Below, in pieces: positions 22,979 to 31,124 of a stretch of 64,000 nucleotides of DNA. The position numbers were made by a program, and so were the translations under genes. Below the pieces are notes generated by a model. That model was not told the DNA's origin. It saw only the letters and a program-made list of their open reading frames with translations, and searched no databases. Numbering within the stretch: the first letter of the stretch is position 1; each line of letters starts with the position of its first letter. The stretch is from Undibacterium parvum (GTDB lineage Bacteria > Pseudomonadota > Gammaproteobacteria > Burkholderiales > Burkholderiaceae_D): positions 1,674,001 through 1,738,000 of the forward strand of contig NZ_CP034464.1 in assembly GCF_003955735.1 (NCBI RefSeq), given 5' to 3'.

Positions 22979-23365
22979 TTAGGAAATACAGGCGGCATTC
23001 ACCGCACCGATAGATAAAGAGATCGCGCCCAGCAAGCCGCCATAGGCGGTATTACCGGATTCGATATGCTCTTTAGAATTGCGCAAAATCATGGTGGTGA
23101 CGCCATACGCCAATACTTGTACCAACAGCGCGCCAAAGGCCCAGGCCGCAAACTGCTGGTAATTGGCGGTGTGGATCAGACTAGAAGCGATGGTCAAAGA
23201 GAAGCCGATCAGGCTACCCGCCAGTGATAGTGCAGCGGCGTTGTTACCCTGGCGTATCAAGAGAAATTCATTGAAAGGTGTGATGGCGGTGTACACCCAC
23301 AAAAACAGTGCAATCAGGCCACTGGCTACGGCCAGATGGAGTAGGTAATTGAGAATGATGGGCAC
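22979..23365 (-). CDS. DUF350 four-helix membrane protein
   Basis: 128 aa with four membrane segments: about 3-24, 41-64, 72-92 and 105-126. It shows the family's small-residue helix packing (AALSLAGSLIGFSLTIASSL, YGGLLGAISLSIGAVNAACI). E. coli YjfL belongs to the same family and is encoded next to PspA-like and DUF2491 genes. It is the first gene of the minus-strand operon and shares a 90-base divergent promoter region with the spermidine-synthase-like gene. Confidence 0.9.
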   Translation of the reverse strand: MPIILNYLLHLAVASGLIALFLWVYTAITPFNEFLLIRQGNNAAALSLAGSLIGFSLTIASSLIHTANYQQFAAWAFGALLVQVLAYGVTTMILRNSKEHIESGNTAYGGLLGAISLSIGAVNAACIS

Positions 23366-23409
23366 GGCGCTCTCACTTTAAAAATTCAGAGAAAATGTAC
23401 AAAAGAAAA

Positions 23410-23438
23410 TTACTAGAATGGCATGAAGAAAGTATACT
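23410..23438 (+). promoter_or_regulatory. Candidate promoter of the spermidine-synthase-like gene
   Basis: TTACTA at 23410-23415 and TATACT at 23433-23438, 17-base spacing, 17 bases before the ATG, in the divergent region with the DUF350 gene. Confidence 0.4.
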
Positions 23439-23455
23439 AGTCCAAAAGTGAGCCT

Positions 23456-24967
23456 ATGAATAAAAAAATATTAATTCTTTCGGTCTTCGTGGTCGCCTCC
23501 TGCGGTTTAGCCTATGAGCTGATCGCGGGCGCCTTGTCTAGCTACCTGCTGGGCGACTCTATCTTGCAATTTTCTACCATCATAGGCTGCTACCTGTTTG
23601 CCATGGGAGTGGGCGCGCATTTTTCTAAATATGTCAAAGACGAGGACGTGCTATCGCGCTTTGTCGACATTGAGCTTGCGGTGGGTTTAATCGGTGGCGT
23701 TTCAGCCGCTTTATTGTTTATGACCTTCACCTGGATGGCGGCACCGTTTCGCATTTTGCTGTACGTGCTGGTGTTCTTGATCGGTGCCCTAGTCGGCATG
23801 GAAGTGCCTCTGGTGATGCGCGCCCTGAACGCCCGTGATACCGGCTTCAATGAGCTGGTCAGCCGCGTACTAACCTTCGATTATCTGGGTGCGTTGGCGG
23901 TCTCGCTCTTGTTTCCGCTGGTACTGGCGCCGTATCTGGGGCTGGCGCGCACCGGTTTTTTATTTGGCATGCTCAATGTGGCGGTGGCGCTGTGGACTAT
24001 TCACGTATTTAAGGCCGAACTGAAAAACATAGCCGGCCGTTTTTTGCGGGCCGCTAGCGTCATGTGTTTTCTGGTGTTTGGCTTCATCATGTCGGACCGT
24101 TTGGTGGCTTGGGGTGAGCACGGCTTATTTGGCGACGAAATCGTATTTACCACCAGCACACCATATCAGCGTCTGGTGATCACGCACTGGAAAGACGATC
24201 TGCGTCTGTACATCAATGGCAATCTACAGTTTTCTTCACGCGACGAATATCGCTACCACGAAGCGCTGGTGCATCCGGTGATGCAAACCCTGCCGTGGGC
24301 GCGCTCTGTTTTGATACTTGGCGGTGGCGATGGTTTGGCTTTGCGCGAAGTACTGCGCTATCCGAATGTCAAACAGGTGACGCTGGTCGATCTTGATCCC
24401 GCCATGACGACCGCCTTTACCCAACGCCCTGAGCTGGTAAAACTCAATCATGCTTCATTCAGTGATCCTAGGGTGACAGTGGTGAATGCGGATGCCGCCA
24501 TCTGGTTGCAAAATACGCAGGACATGTTTGATGCCGCCATCGTTGATTTCCCCGATCCGTCTAGCTTCGCCTTAGGCAAGCTGTATTCGGTACCGTTTTA
24601 CGGCATTTTAAAAAAACACCTGGCTGCCAGCGGTTTGATGGTGGTGCAGGCCACCTCACCGTTTTTTGCGCCACACGCGTTTTGGACTATCGATGCCACG
24701 CTGCGCGAAGTCGGTCTGCGCACTTATCCATATCACGCCTATGTGCCCTCGTTTGGCGAATGGGGTTTTGTGCTGGCCTCACCGCAGCAGGCGTATTCCC
24801 CGCCTACCGAATATCGTCTGCCTATGCGCTACCTGAATGCCGCTACCACGCGTGAAATGTTTAGCTTCCCGCCGGATATGCCGCGTCAGGAAATGCCGGC
24901 CAATCGCCTCAATACCCAGTCCTTGGTGCATGAATTTGAGCAAGACTGGCGTCAGGTAATCCGCTGA
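23456..24967 (+). CDS. Membrane-fused spermidine-synthase-like aminopropyltransferase
   Basis: 503 aa against about 285 for soluble SpeE. Residues 1-210 hold roughly seven membrane helices (from ILILSVFVVASCGLAYELIA). The C-terminal half is the synthase fold: SSRDEYRYHEALVHPVM, the SAM/dcSAM site LILGGGDGLALREVLRY and VTLVDLDPAM, and the catalytic-Asp region AAIVDFPDPSSFALGKLYS. Such membrane-fused forms are thought to aminopropylate an envelope-associated acceptor rather than free putrescine. It is divergent from DUF350/SPFH/DUF4178/speD, whose last gene provides the decarboxylated SAM. Thirteen bases before an FAD oxidoreductase gene, so a two-gene operon. Confidence 0.88.
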   Translation: MNKKILILSVFVVASCGLAYELIAGALSSYLLGDSILQFSTIIGCYLFAMGVGAHFSKYVKDEDVLSRFVDIELAVGLIGGVSAALLFMTFTWMAAPFRILLYVLVFLIGALVGMEVPLVMRALNARDTGFNELVSRVLTFDYLGALAVSLLFPLVLAPYLGLARTGFLFGMLNVAVALWTIHVFKAELKNIAGRFLRAASVMCFLVFGFIMSDRLVAWGEHGLFGDEIVFTTSTPYQRLVITHWKDDLRLYINGNLQFSSRDEYRYHEALVHPVMQTLPWARSVLILGGGDGLALREVLRYPNVKQVTLVDLDPAMTTAFTQRPELVKLNHASFSDPRVTVVNADAAIWLQNTQDMFDAAIVDFPDPSSFALGKLYSVPFYGILKKHLAASGLMVVQATSPFFAPHAFWTIDATLREVGLRTYPYHAYVPSFGEWGFVLASPQQAYSPPTEYRLPMRYLNAATTREMFSFPPDMPRQEMPANRLNTQSLVHEFEQDWRQVIR

Positions 24968-24980
24968 TGATGAGGTTCAG

Positions 24981-26603
24981 ATGAAGCGTCGTTCGTTTCT
25001 GGTCTGGAGCGCCGCCAGTGGTGCCGCTGCGCTGGGTAGCGCTGCTGGATTTAGCCGCTGGCAAGAGATCGATACCAGCGTGAACTTCCCCGGCCGCGAG
25101 CAAGGGCATTTTTTACGCAATAATTTGCGTAAGAACAGCGCCATGCCGCCGCCTTCAGAAATCATCAATACCGATGTGTTGATCTTGGGCTCAGGCATTG
25201 CCGGCCTGACTGCCGCGTGGAAGCTAAACAAACTAGGGCGGCAAGATTTTTTGATGATCAAGGGGCCGCAGCCATATGGCAATGCAGCCGGTGGCCATTT
25301 TGGCGATCTGGCCTACCCGACCGGCGGCCATTATCTGCCGCTGCCTTCGCCCGAGTCTGTGCATGTGCGCGAAATTTTGAGTGATCTGGGTATCATCCAG
25401 CGCAATCCATACAGCGAAAAACCTTACTACGACGAGCGCTACCTGTTGCATGGGCCGGAAGAGCGTTTGCTGATCAACGGCAAATGGCAGGATGGCTTCA
25501 TCCCCACAGCAGGCGTGCCGCCGCAAGATCTGGCCGAGCATCAGCGCTTCTTCGCCGAAGTCGAGCGGCTGCGCAATTTGCATGGCAGCGATGGCAAGCG
25601 CGTGTTTGTATTCCCCACCGTGCAGTCTTCGGCCGATCCCGAGTGGCAGGCGCTGGATAAGATCACGCTGAAAACCTGGTTAGAGCAAAACGGCTATCAC
25701 GCACCCAGCCTGCACTGGTATCTGAATTATTGCTGCCGTGATGATTATGGTACGCGCTACGACCAGGTCTCGGCCTGGGCCGGCTTGCATTACTACTGCA
25801 GCCGCTGGGGCCAGGCCGAGAACGCCGGCAATGGTGCCTGGCTGACCTGGCCAGGCGGCATGCAACCAGTGGCCGAAGCAATCGATAAAGCCGCCGGGGG
25901 TGGCCGTAAAAACGGCACCGCCATCTCGCTCACACCCACGCCAGATGGGGTGGAGGCGCTGTGCTTTGAACTGATCAATGGCGTTGCCACCACCTACACG
26001 GTACGCGCCCGTAAAGCCATCTGCGCCATGCCGCTGTATGTGGCGGCACGCGTGATCGAGAATATCCGGCAATATGGCTTTGATCCGACCCTACATACGC
26101 CGGTCTACGCGCCGTGGATGGTGGCGAACTTTCTCATGAAAGCCTTCCCCAAGGAATTGCCGGAAGCGCCGCTGTCGTGGGATAACGTGGTGTATCAGGA
26201 ACCGGGACTCGGTTATGTGGTCTCTACCCATCAGGATATACGCGTCACGCCGCCGGACAAAACCGTGTTCAGCGCCTATGTCGCGCTGTCCGACCGCAGC
26301 CCTGAACAGGCGCGCAAATGGATGGAGACAGCCAGCCCGAAAGAATTACTCGCCGTAGCCAGCGCCGACTTAAAGACTGCCTACGGCTGGCGCTTTGCCG
26401 CTAACGTAGAGCGGGTCGACATCACCTTACGCGGTCACGCCATGGCCGCGCCACGTCCTGGCTTTCGTAGCAATGCCGGTCTGAAGGCGCTGCGAGAATT
26501 AGACGGCCCGATTCTGTTCGCACACGCCGACTTGTCAGGCTTTTCGGTATTTGAAGAAGCCGCATGGTGGGGCTATCGCGCGGCCAAATTGGCGGTACGA
26601 TAG
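24981..26603 (+). CDS. Tat-exported FAD-dependent amine-oxidase-like protein
   Basis: 540 aa. The N-terminus MKRRSFLVWSAASGAAALGS carries a twin-arginine motif (RRSFL) and a hydrophobic stretch, predicting export as a folded flavoprotein. The dinucleotide motif GSGIAGLTAAWKLNK follows at about residue 71; the C-terminus has GPILFAHADLSGFSVFEEAAWWG, where amine oxidases place the FAD-closing segment. It is co-transcribed with the membrane spermidine synthase, so oxidation of a polyamine or polyamine-modified product outside the cytosol is a reasonable inference. No substrate-defining residue is clear. Confidence 0.82.
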   Translation: MKRRSFLVWSAASGAAALGSAAGFSRWQEIDTSVNFPGREQGHFLRNNLRKNSAMPPPSEIINTDVLILGSGIAGLTAAWKLNKLGRQDFLMIKGPQPYGNAAGGHFGDLAYPTGGHYLPLPSPESVHVREILSDLGIIQRNPYSEKPYYDERYLLHGPEERLLINGKWQDGFIPTAGVPPQDLAEHQRFFAEVERLRNLHGSDGKRVFVFPTVQSSADPEWQALDKITLKTWLEQNGYHAPSLHWYLNYCCRDDYGTRYDQVSAWAGLHYYCSRWGQAENAGNGAWLTWPGGMQPVAEAIDKAAGGGRKNGTAISLTPTPDGVEALCFELINGVATTYTVRARKAICAMPLYVAARVIENIRQYGFDPTLHTPVYAPWMVANFLMKAFPKELPEAPLSWDNVVYQEPGLGYVVSTHQDIRVTPPDKTVFSAYVALSDRSPEQARKWMETASPKELLAVASADLKTAYGWRFAANVERVDITLRGHAMAAPRPGFRSNAGLKALRELDGPILFAHADLSGFSVFEEAAWWGYRAAKLAVR

Positions 26604-26614
26604 AAATTATGAGC

Positions 26615-26692
26615 ACTGGCCGGTGACGCAATACCCATGCGGGTTTGCAGCTGGCATGCCCGCAGAAGCGCATGGAATATGCGCGCTGGCGG
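26615..26692. repeat. Dispersed palindrome, copy 7
   Basis: Arms CGCAATACCCATGCG and CGCATGGAATATGCG with outer CTGGCCGG / GCTGGCGG, between the oxidoreductase and tautomerase genes. Confidence 0.8.
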
Positions 26693-26762
26693 AGTCGATT
26701 TTTTGATGTAGAAGTAGATCTAGCTATTTAGTTTTTCCTTACAAACTGACAGGAGTCTCATC

Positions 26763-27143
26763 ATGCCACTCATTACCATTAGCGTCTGCAAACCAAAATC
26801 AAACGAATTTAAATCACTGATTTTAGATACCATCCATCTGGCCTTGCAGCATGTCGGCGTGCCCGCTACCGACAAGTTCCAGCGCGTGTTGGAATTAGAT
26901 GCTGAAGACTTTCGCTTTGATACTGGCTATCCGGATGTGCAAGGCGCGCGTACTAGCGATTTTGTGTTGATCGAGATACTCTGGTCGCTAGGCCGTAGTG
27001 TCAAAGTAAAAAAAGAATTTCTATCCTTCTTAATGCAGGAATTTAGCAAGAAAAATATACAGCCAGAAAATGTCATGCTGGTGTTCAAGGAAACCCAGTG
27101 GGAAAACTGGTCGTTTTCCGGTGGTCGTCTGCTGCACACTTAA
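26763..27143 (+). CDS. Tautomerase-family protein
   Basis: 126 aa. It begins MPLITISVCKPKSNEFKSLI with the N-terminal Pro (after Met removal) that acts as catalytic base in the 4-oxalocrotonate tautomerase/MIF superfamily. FQRVLELDAEDFRFDTGYPD and FVLIEILWSLGRSVKVKK match the double-domain family often labelled tautomerase. A CAGGAG ribosome site lies 9 bases before the ATG. The substrate is unknown; flanked by palindromes on both sides. Confidence 0.8.
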   Translation: MPLITISVCKPKSNEFKSLILDTIHLALQHVGVPATDKFQRVLELDAEDFRFDTGYPDVQGARTSDFVLIEILWSLGRSVKVKKEFLSFLMQEFSKKNIQPENVMLVFKETQWENWSFSGGRLLHT

Positions 27144-27159
27144 ATTAAAAAAAAGACCT

Positions 27160-27234
27160 CGGCCGCTCACGCATATTCCATGCGGCCTGCAGCAGGCTTG
27201 GCCGCTAAGCCGCATGGAATATGCGTGTTAGGCC
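27160..27234. repeat. Dispersed palindrome, copy 8
   Basis: Fully matching arms CGCATATTCCATGCG / CGCATGGAATATGCG, centre GCCTGCAGCAGGCTTGGCCG, between tautomerase and ecotin genes. Confidence 0.85.
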
Positions 27235-27312
27235 AATGCTATAATTTATTCTGAGCATAGTGAGCCGCGCCACACTGTGTCAGATTGTATTCTCTCAAAA
27301 AAAGGAAACCCC

Positions 27313-27798
27313 ATGCTCAAGACTGTCAAAAAATTCTTCGGTGCTAGCCTATTGGTAATGTGTGTCATGCCTATCAGCCAGGCGGCTGACAATATGCAGG
27401 CGTTTCCGGCAGCCGAACCAGGCATGCTCAGACATGTCTTGCAAGTGCCGGTGCAAGAAGATGAGGCTGGGTTCAAGGTCGAATTAATCGTCGGTAAGAC
27501 AGTAGAGGTGGACGCGCACAATCGTTATTTTTTCGGCGGCCAGATCAGCACCGAAACCATACAGGGCTGGGGTTTCGAGCGCTATCTGGTCAAACAAATC
27601 GGGCCTATGGCGGGCACGCTGATGGCGATAGACCCAAATGCGCCTAAGCTGGCGCGCTTTGTTAGCCTGGGCGGCGAGCCTTTTTTGATCCGCTATAACA
27701 GCCGTTTGCCTATCGTGGTGTATGTGCCTGCAGGGACTGAAGTGCGTTACCGCATTTGGAGTGCAAGTCCTGAAACCAGGAGCATGGAAAAATCCTAG
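27313..27798 (+). CDS. eco: Ecotin-family serine protease inhibitor lacking the conserved disulfide
   Basis: 161 aa from ATG 27313, placed by AAGGAAACCCC; a longer upstream frame lacks a ribosome site. The signal peptide ends near ISQAA. Ecotin motifs: FPAAEPGMLRHVLQVPVQED, FKVELIVGKTVEVD, FGGQISTETIQGWGFERYLV, and RYNSRLPIVVYVPAGTEVRYRIW. The reactive loop is GTLMAIDPN; alignment by eye with E. coli STMMACP puts P1 at Leu103 with Met104 next. Both disulfide cysteines of E. coli ecotin (50 and 87) are replaced here, by Ala68 and Ile106. Ecotin is a periplasmic dimer that blocks trypsin-fold proteases of hosts or predators. Confidence 0.92.
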   Translation: MLKTVKKFFGASLLVMCVMPISQAADNMQAFPAAEPGMLRHVLQVPVQEDEAGFKVELIVGKTVEVDAHNRYFFGGQISTETIQGWGFERYLVKQIGPMAGTLMAIDPNAPKLARFVSLGGEPFLIRYNSRLPIVVYVPAGTEVRYRIWSASPETRSMEKS

Positions 27799-28118
27799 GC
27801 TTGGCGTTGGACTTGGTCGTAACCTTGACTGGCAGATGCTCGCCCATTGTAGGCCACCAATGACACTCAGGGCAAACCCTAGCCAGGCATGAACGCAAAA
27901 ATGATTTATCCGCCCGCCTTGTTCGTTTGGTTTTTTTGCTGATCGCCACACAGAATAATGATTTCTGAAAACCACACATAAATTGTAAAAAACACCAATA
28001 TTCCTTCGCTCTGAACTACACTGAGGTGTAGGCTAGTAAGCCTAAGGTTGGCGCCCCGATCGGTAGCGACACTGCTGGCCAGATGGAAACTGCAATTACA
28101 TTTCAGAGGAGAAAAATC
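27799..28118. other. Intergenic region, no gene seen
   Basis: 320 bases between ecotin and the HD-domain gene. It contains small hairpins (CTACAC/GTGTAG near 28015-28031 and AGGCT/AGCCT just after), which could belong to the leader of the HD gene, but no open frame with a ribosome site. Confidence 0.5.
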
Positions 28119-28697
28119 ATGCGTGCCCGTGCTCATTTTGTCCGTATGCAAGACGGCAGTGCCGAGGATTGGAAAATTATCGCAGAAGAATTTATGCAGT
28201 ACAGCAAGGGCTTGCCGGATCGCGTGATACGTCATCTGCAATTGCTAGAAGGTGATTTTGGCGGCTTTCGTATCGATCGCTATACCCACTCGCTGCAGAC
28301 CGCCACCCGCGCCTTGCGCGATGGCCGCGATGATGAATATGTGTGCTGTGCCTTGCTGCATGATATCGGTGACACTTTAGGCTCCTTCAATCATCCGGAT
28401 ATCGCGGCGGCGATTTTAAAACCCTTCGTCAGCGAAGAAAATCTGTGGATGGTGCAACATCACGGGATTTTTCAGGGCTATTATTTCTTCCATCATCTGG
28501 GCATGGACAGAGATATGCGCGAGCAATTTCGCAGCAATCCGAATTTCGAACGTACTGCAGAATTTTGCGAATTATACGATAGCCCATCCTTCGATCCGCA
28601 TGCCGAGACTTTCCCTGTGGTCGAGTTTGAACCTATGCTGCGTAAGCTGTTTGCCAATCCAAGAAACACTATTTACACAAGTAAAGACTTAGAATGA
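28119..28697 (+). CDS. HD-domain protein, PhnZ/MIOX-like
   Basis: 192 aa from ATG 28119, seven bases after GAGGAG; an upstream ATG at 28083 has no ribosome site. The metal-binding HD signature is CALLHDIGDTLGSFNHPDIA, with a first His in YTHSLQTATRALRDG and later MVQHHGIFQGYYFFHHLG. The H...HD...H...D spacing and the histidine-rich second half resemble mixed-valent diiron oxygenases (PhnZ, myo-inositol oxygenase) more than HD phosphatases. No phosphonate genes are adjacent. The reaction is undetermined. Confidence 0.78.
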   Translation: MRARAHFVRMQDGSAEDWKIIAEEFMQYSKGLPDRVIRHLQLLEGDFGGFRIDRYTHSLQTATRALRDGRDDEYVCCALLHDIGDTLGSFNHPDIAAAILKPFVSEENLWMVQHHGIFQGYYFFHHLGMDRDMREQFRSNPNFERTAEFCELYDSPSFDPHAETFPVVEFEPMLRKLFANPRNTIYTSKDLE

Positions 28698-28853
28698 AGC
28701 TAGGCTTTGCCTAAAAAATAGGCGCAAGCAAGGCTGGCAATAAAATTAGAATAGATATTCAAATCATGAATATCTAACATCAGAAAGGATCATTGTACTT
28801 ATATTTGTTCTTTGCTTATCATGCCTTCCGTACCCACTTTTAGGAAGAAAATC

Positions 28854-28949
28854 ATGTTTAACGCCATCATCGAAGTTCAAATTTTGCTCACTTTTGCACT
28901 GACCAGTATTGCTCTGATTTCGGTCATCGTAAATAAAGAAGGCAATTAA
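28854..28949 (+). CDS. 31-aa single-pass membrane peptide
   Basis: A short gene with AGGAAG five to seven bases before ATG 28854. The product starts MFNAIIEVQILLTFALTSIA and ends SVIVNKEGN: one hydrophobic helix of about 22 residues with a polar, charged C-terminus. This is the shape of regulatory membrane peptides and small toxins. No homologue is recognised and no other open frame occupies the 416-base gap (28698-29113). Confidence 0.5.
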   Translation: MFNAIIEVQILLTFALTSIALISVIVNKEGN

Positions 28950-29113
28950 TTTTTATTGTGTTTTTTTCGTGAATAGTTGTAGGAATGTTGTAAAAGCCGT
29001 TTTAATTAATTTCATCGCATAGTCCATCTACAGTACCAGCCCCGTTCCGGGGACAGATCGCTTGCTTCAGTTTAGCAGCACATTTGTAGCGCATTTTTAG
29101 CATACTCATTGCC

Positions 29114-29854
29114 TTATTTATTGGCGCAGCTCAGACTCAAGTCGGCATACCAACCCACCGCTTTTTTCCCGGTATTGTCGGTGTCTGTCATCACCGATAC
29201 GCCTATCAGGCGGCCAGGCGCGCTGCCAAAGGCCCGACGATAATCCTCCGCAATATCTCGCTGCATGGCTTGCCATGTGCCCAGCCCGTGCTTACCCGAT
29301 GCCACTACCAGCATTTTGAGCTGACTGGTATGCGCCGAAGGAATGATGCTTTCAAGAGCGTGCTGTTCGCTCCAGATATACATCAAGGTGGCAAACGGTA
29401 ATTCAACGCCTGCGATTACCTTACTCATCTTGATGCGAAATTGCTCGGTCTCCGGTAGGCTAGCAAGATCGCCATCAAACGACAGCATCACGCGCAAGGG
29501 CGAATCTTCGCGTTTCTGATCGCGGTTGTCGGCGCCGGGGATTAAGGCGTCGGTTTTCCAGCGCCATTGCAAGCTGCTAAATTCTGTGCTGGGAGTTTTG
29601 AGTTTGAGCGCGTACAGCGAGGCCGAATCGTCGGCTTCGGCACGTAAAACTTTGCGCCCAGCTTCTTGCACTAGTTTGTACTGGGTATCGTTTTTAAATT
29701 TAGACAAGGGCACATGCGCCCATTCATCCGGATGCTGTGCAAAAGCCAGCTGCAGGGTCTGGGTCTGGCAAGCTGGCAGCGTATCGGCCGCTACTCCCCA
29801 AGAGCTGATGGTGGACAGCAAGATAGTCAAGAAAAAAGGCGATGTTTTCATCAT
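29114..29854 (-). CDS. DUF3047 periplasmic protein
   Basis: 246 aa with a signal peptide cut near WGVAA/DT. DUF3047 features: YKLVQEAGRKVLRAEADDSA, LQWRWKTDALIPGADNRDQK, REDSPLRVMLSFDG, MYIWSEQH and IGVSVMTDTDNTGKKAVGWY. The family forms a jelly-roll-like beta sandwich that resembles carbohydrate-binding folds; its role is unknown. Monocistronic. Confidence 0.85.
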   Translation of the reverse strand: MMKTSPFFLTILLSTISSWGVAADTLPACQTQTLQLAFAQHPDEWAHVPLSKFKNDTQYKLVQEAGRKVLRAEADDSASLYALKLKTPSTEFSSLQWRWKTDALIPGADNRDQKREDSPLRVMLSFDGDLASLPETEQFRIKMSKVIAGVELPFATLMYIWSEQHALESIIPSAHTSQLKMLVVASGKHGLGTWQAMQRDIAEDYRRAFGSAPGRLIGVSVMTDTDNTGKKAVGWYADLSLSCANK

Positions 29855-30032
29855 GCGATCTCATCGTGAGGCTGACAAGTATTTTAGCGCTTTATTTCTA
29901 TACCGGTTGGCCATCGCCCTTTCTGCTATCTGGAGCGCTAGACAGAGCATGGCAGTGGCATAATGGCAGCTTTCGGCCAGCGCTTATTCTTGCGCAGGTC
30001 ATACCGCATTCACGCAAAAAGGAATTTCTGTT

Positions 30033-30992
30033 ATGGCCGGTGCCAGCCTCTTAGTTCTATTCGATGATATTGCCAGTGTGCTAGATGATGTCGCCTCCAT
30101 GACCAATCTGGCAGCCAAAAAAACTGCTGGCGTCTTGGGCGATGATCTGGCTTTGAATGCCGAACAAGTCAGCGGAGTGCGCGCCAGTCGCGAGTTGCCG
30201 ATAGTGTGGGCAGTAGCAATGGGTTCGTTTAAAAATAAACTGATCTTAGTGCCGCTGGCATTGGCTTTGAGTGCCTTTGCGCCGGTCTTGATCATGCCCT
30301 TATTAATGCTCGGCGGTGCTTACCTGTGTTTTGAAGGTTTTGAAAAACTAGCGCATAAGTATTTACATAGCGCCGCTGAAGATCAGGCTGAACATGATGA
30401 TCTGGTGCAGGCTTTGGCGCATGAAGAAGTCGATATGCTGGCCTTTGAAAAAGATAAGATCAAGGGCGCGATCCGTACCGATTTTGTACTCAGCGGTGAG
30501 ATCATCATCATTACCCTGGGCACGGTGGCGGGGGCCGCGTTTTCGCGCCAAGTGGTGGTGCTCAGCGCGATCGCCATCATCATGACGGTCGGCGTGTATG
30601 GACTGGTCGGTCTGATCGTTAAGCTAGACGATATCGGCCTGTATCTAAAAACAAAAAAAGGTAGCGCCGCCTTGCGTGGCTTGCGTCATAGCGTCGGCGA
30701 TGCGCTGCTGGCGTTTGCCCCTAAGCTGATGAGGGCGCTGACCGTGATCGGTACCATCGCCATGTTCATGGTCGGCGGCGGCATCCTGACGCATGGCATC
30801 CCAGCGGTGCATCACTTCATAGAAAACAGCGCACTAGCAGTTGCCAGTGTGGCTGGAGTAGGCGCGCTGTTGGCAGCGCTCACACCATCGCTGCTGAATG
30901 CCATAGCTGGAGTGATCGCCGGCGCCATCGTGCTGGTCGCGGTGACGCTATTGCAGCGTATCTACGGCGTGTTTAAGAGCAAGCCTGCGTAG
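30033..30992 (+). CDS. DUF808 (YedI-like) inner-membrane protein
   Basis: 319 aa. The start MAGASLLVLFDDIASVLDDV and MTNLAAKKTAGVLGDDLALN are the DUF808 signature. Several membrane helices follow (about 70-110, 155-195, 235-255, 265-310). HKYLHSAAEDQAEHD is a hydrophilic central loop. AAGGAA precedes the ATG. E. coli YedI has the same architecture; the function is unknown. Confidence 0.88.
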   Translation: MAGASLLVLFDDIASVLDDVASMTNLAAKKTAGVLGDDLALNAEQVSGVRASRELPIVWAVAMGSFKNKLILVPLALALSAFAPVLIMPLLMLGGAYLCFEGFEKLAHKYLHSAAEDQAEHDDLVQALAHEEVDMLAFEKDKIKGAIRTDFVLSGEIIIITLGTVAGAAFSRQVVVLSAIAIIMTVGVYGLVGLIVKLDDIGLYLKTKKGSAALRGLRHSVGDALLAFAPKLMRALTVIGTIAMFMVGGGILTHGIPAVHHFIENSALAVASVAGVGALLAALTPSLLNAIAGVIAGAIVLVAVTLLQRIYGVFKSKPA

Positions 30993-31005
30993 CGTAAATT
31001 TAAAA

Positions 31006-31091
31006 ACCACCCCTGCCAGCACGCATATCCTATGCGGCCTGCAGGGCTGTGCCTTGCGAAGCCGCATGGAATATGCGCGAGCGGGGTGGTG
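31006..31091. repeat. Dispersed palindrome, copy 9 (long outer arms)
   Basis: Arms CGCATATCCTATGCGG and CCGCATGGAATATGCG, extended by ACCACCCC at the left and GGGGTGGT at the right. It lies between convergent DUF808 and glmU and may act as a terminator for both. Confidence 0.85.
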
Positions 31092-31124
31092 CTGGTAAAT
31101 TTTTTGAGGCAACTTACTTCTTGA

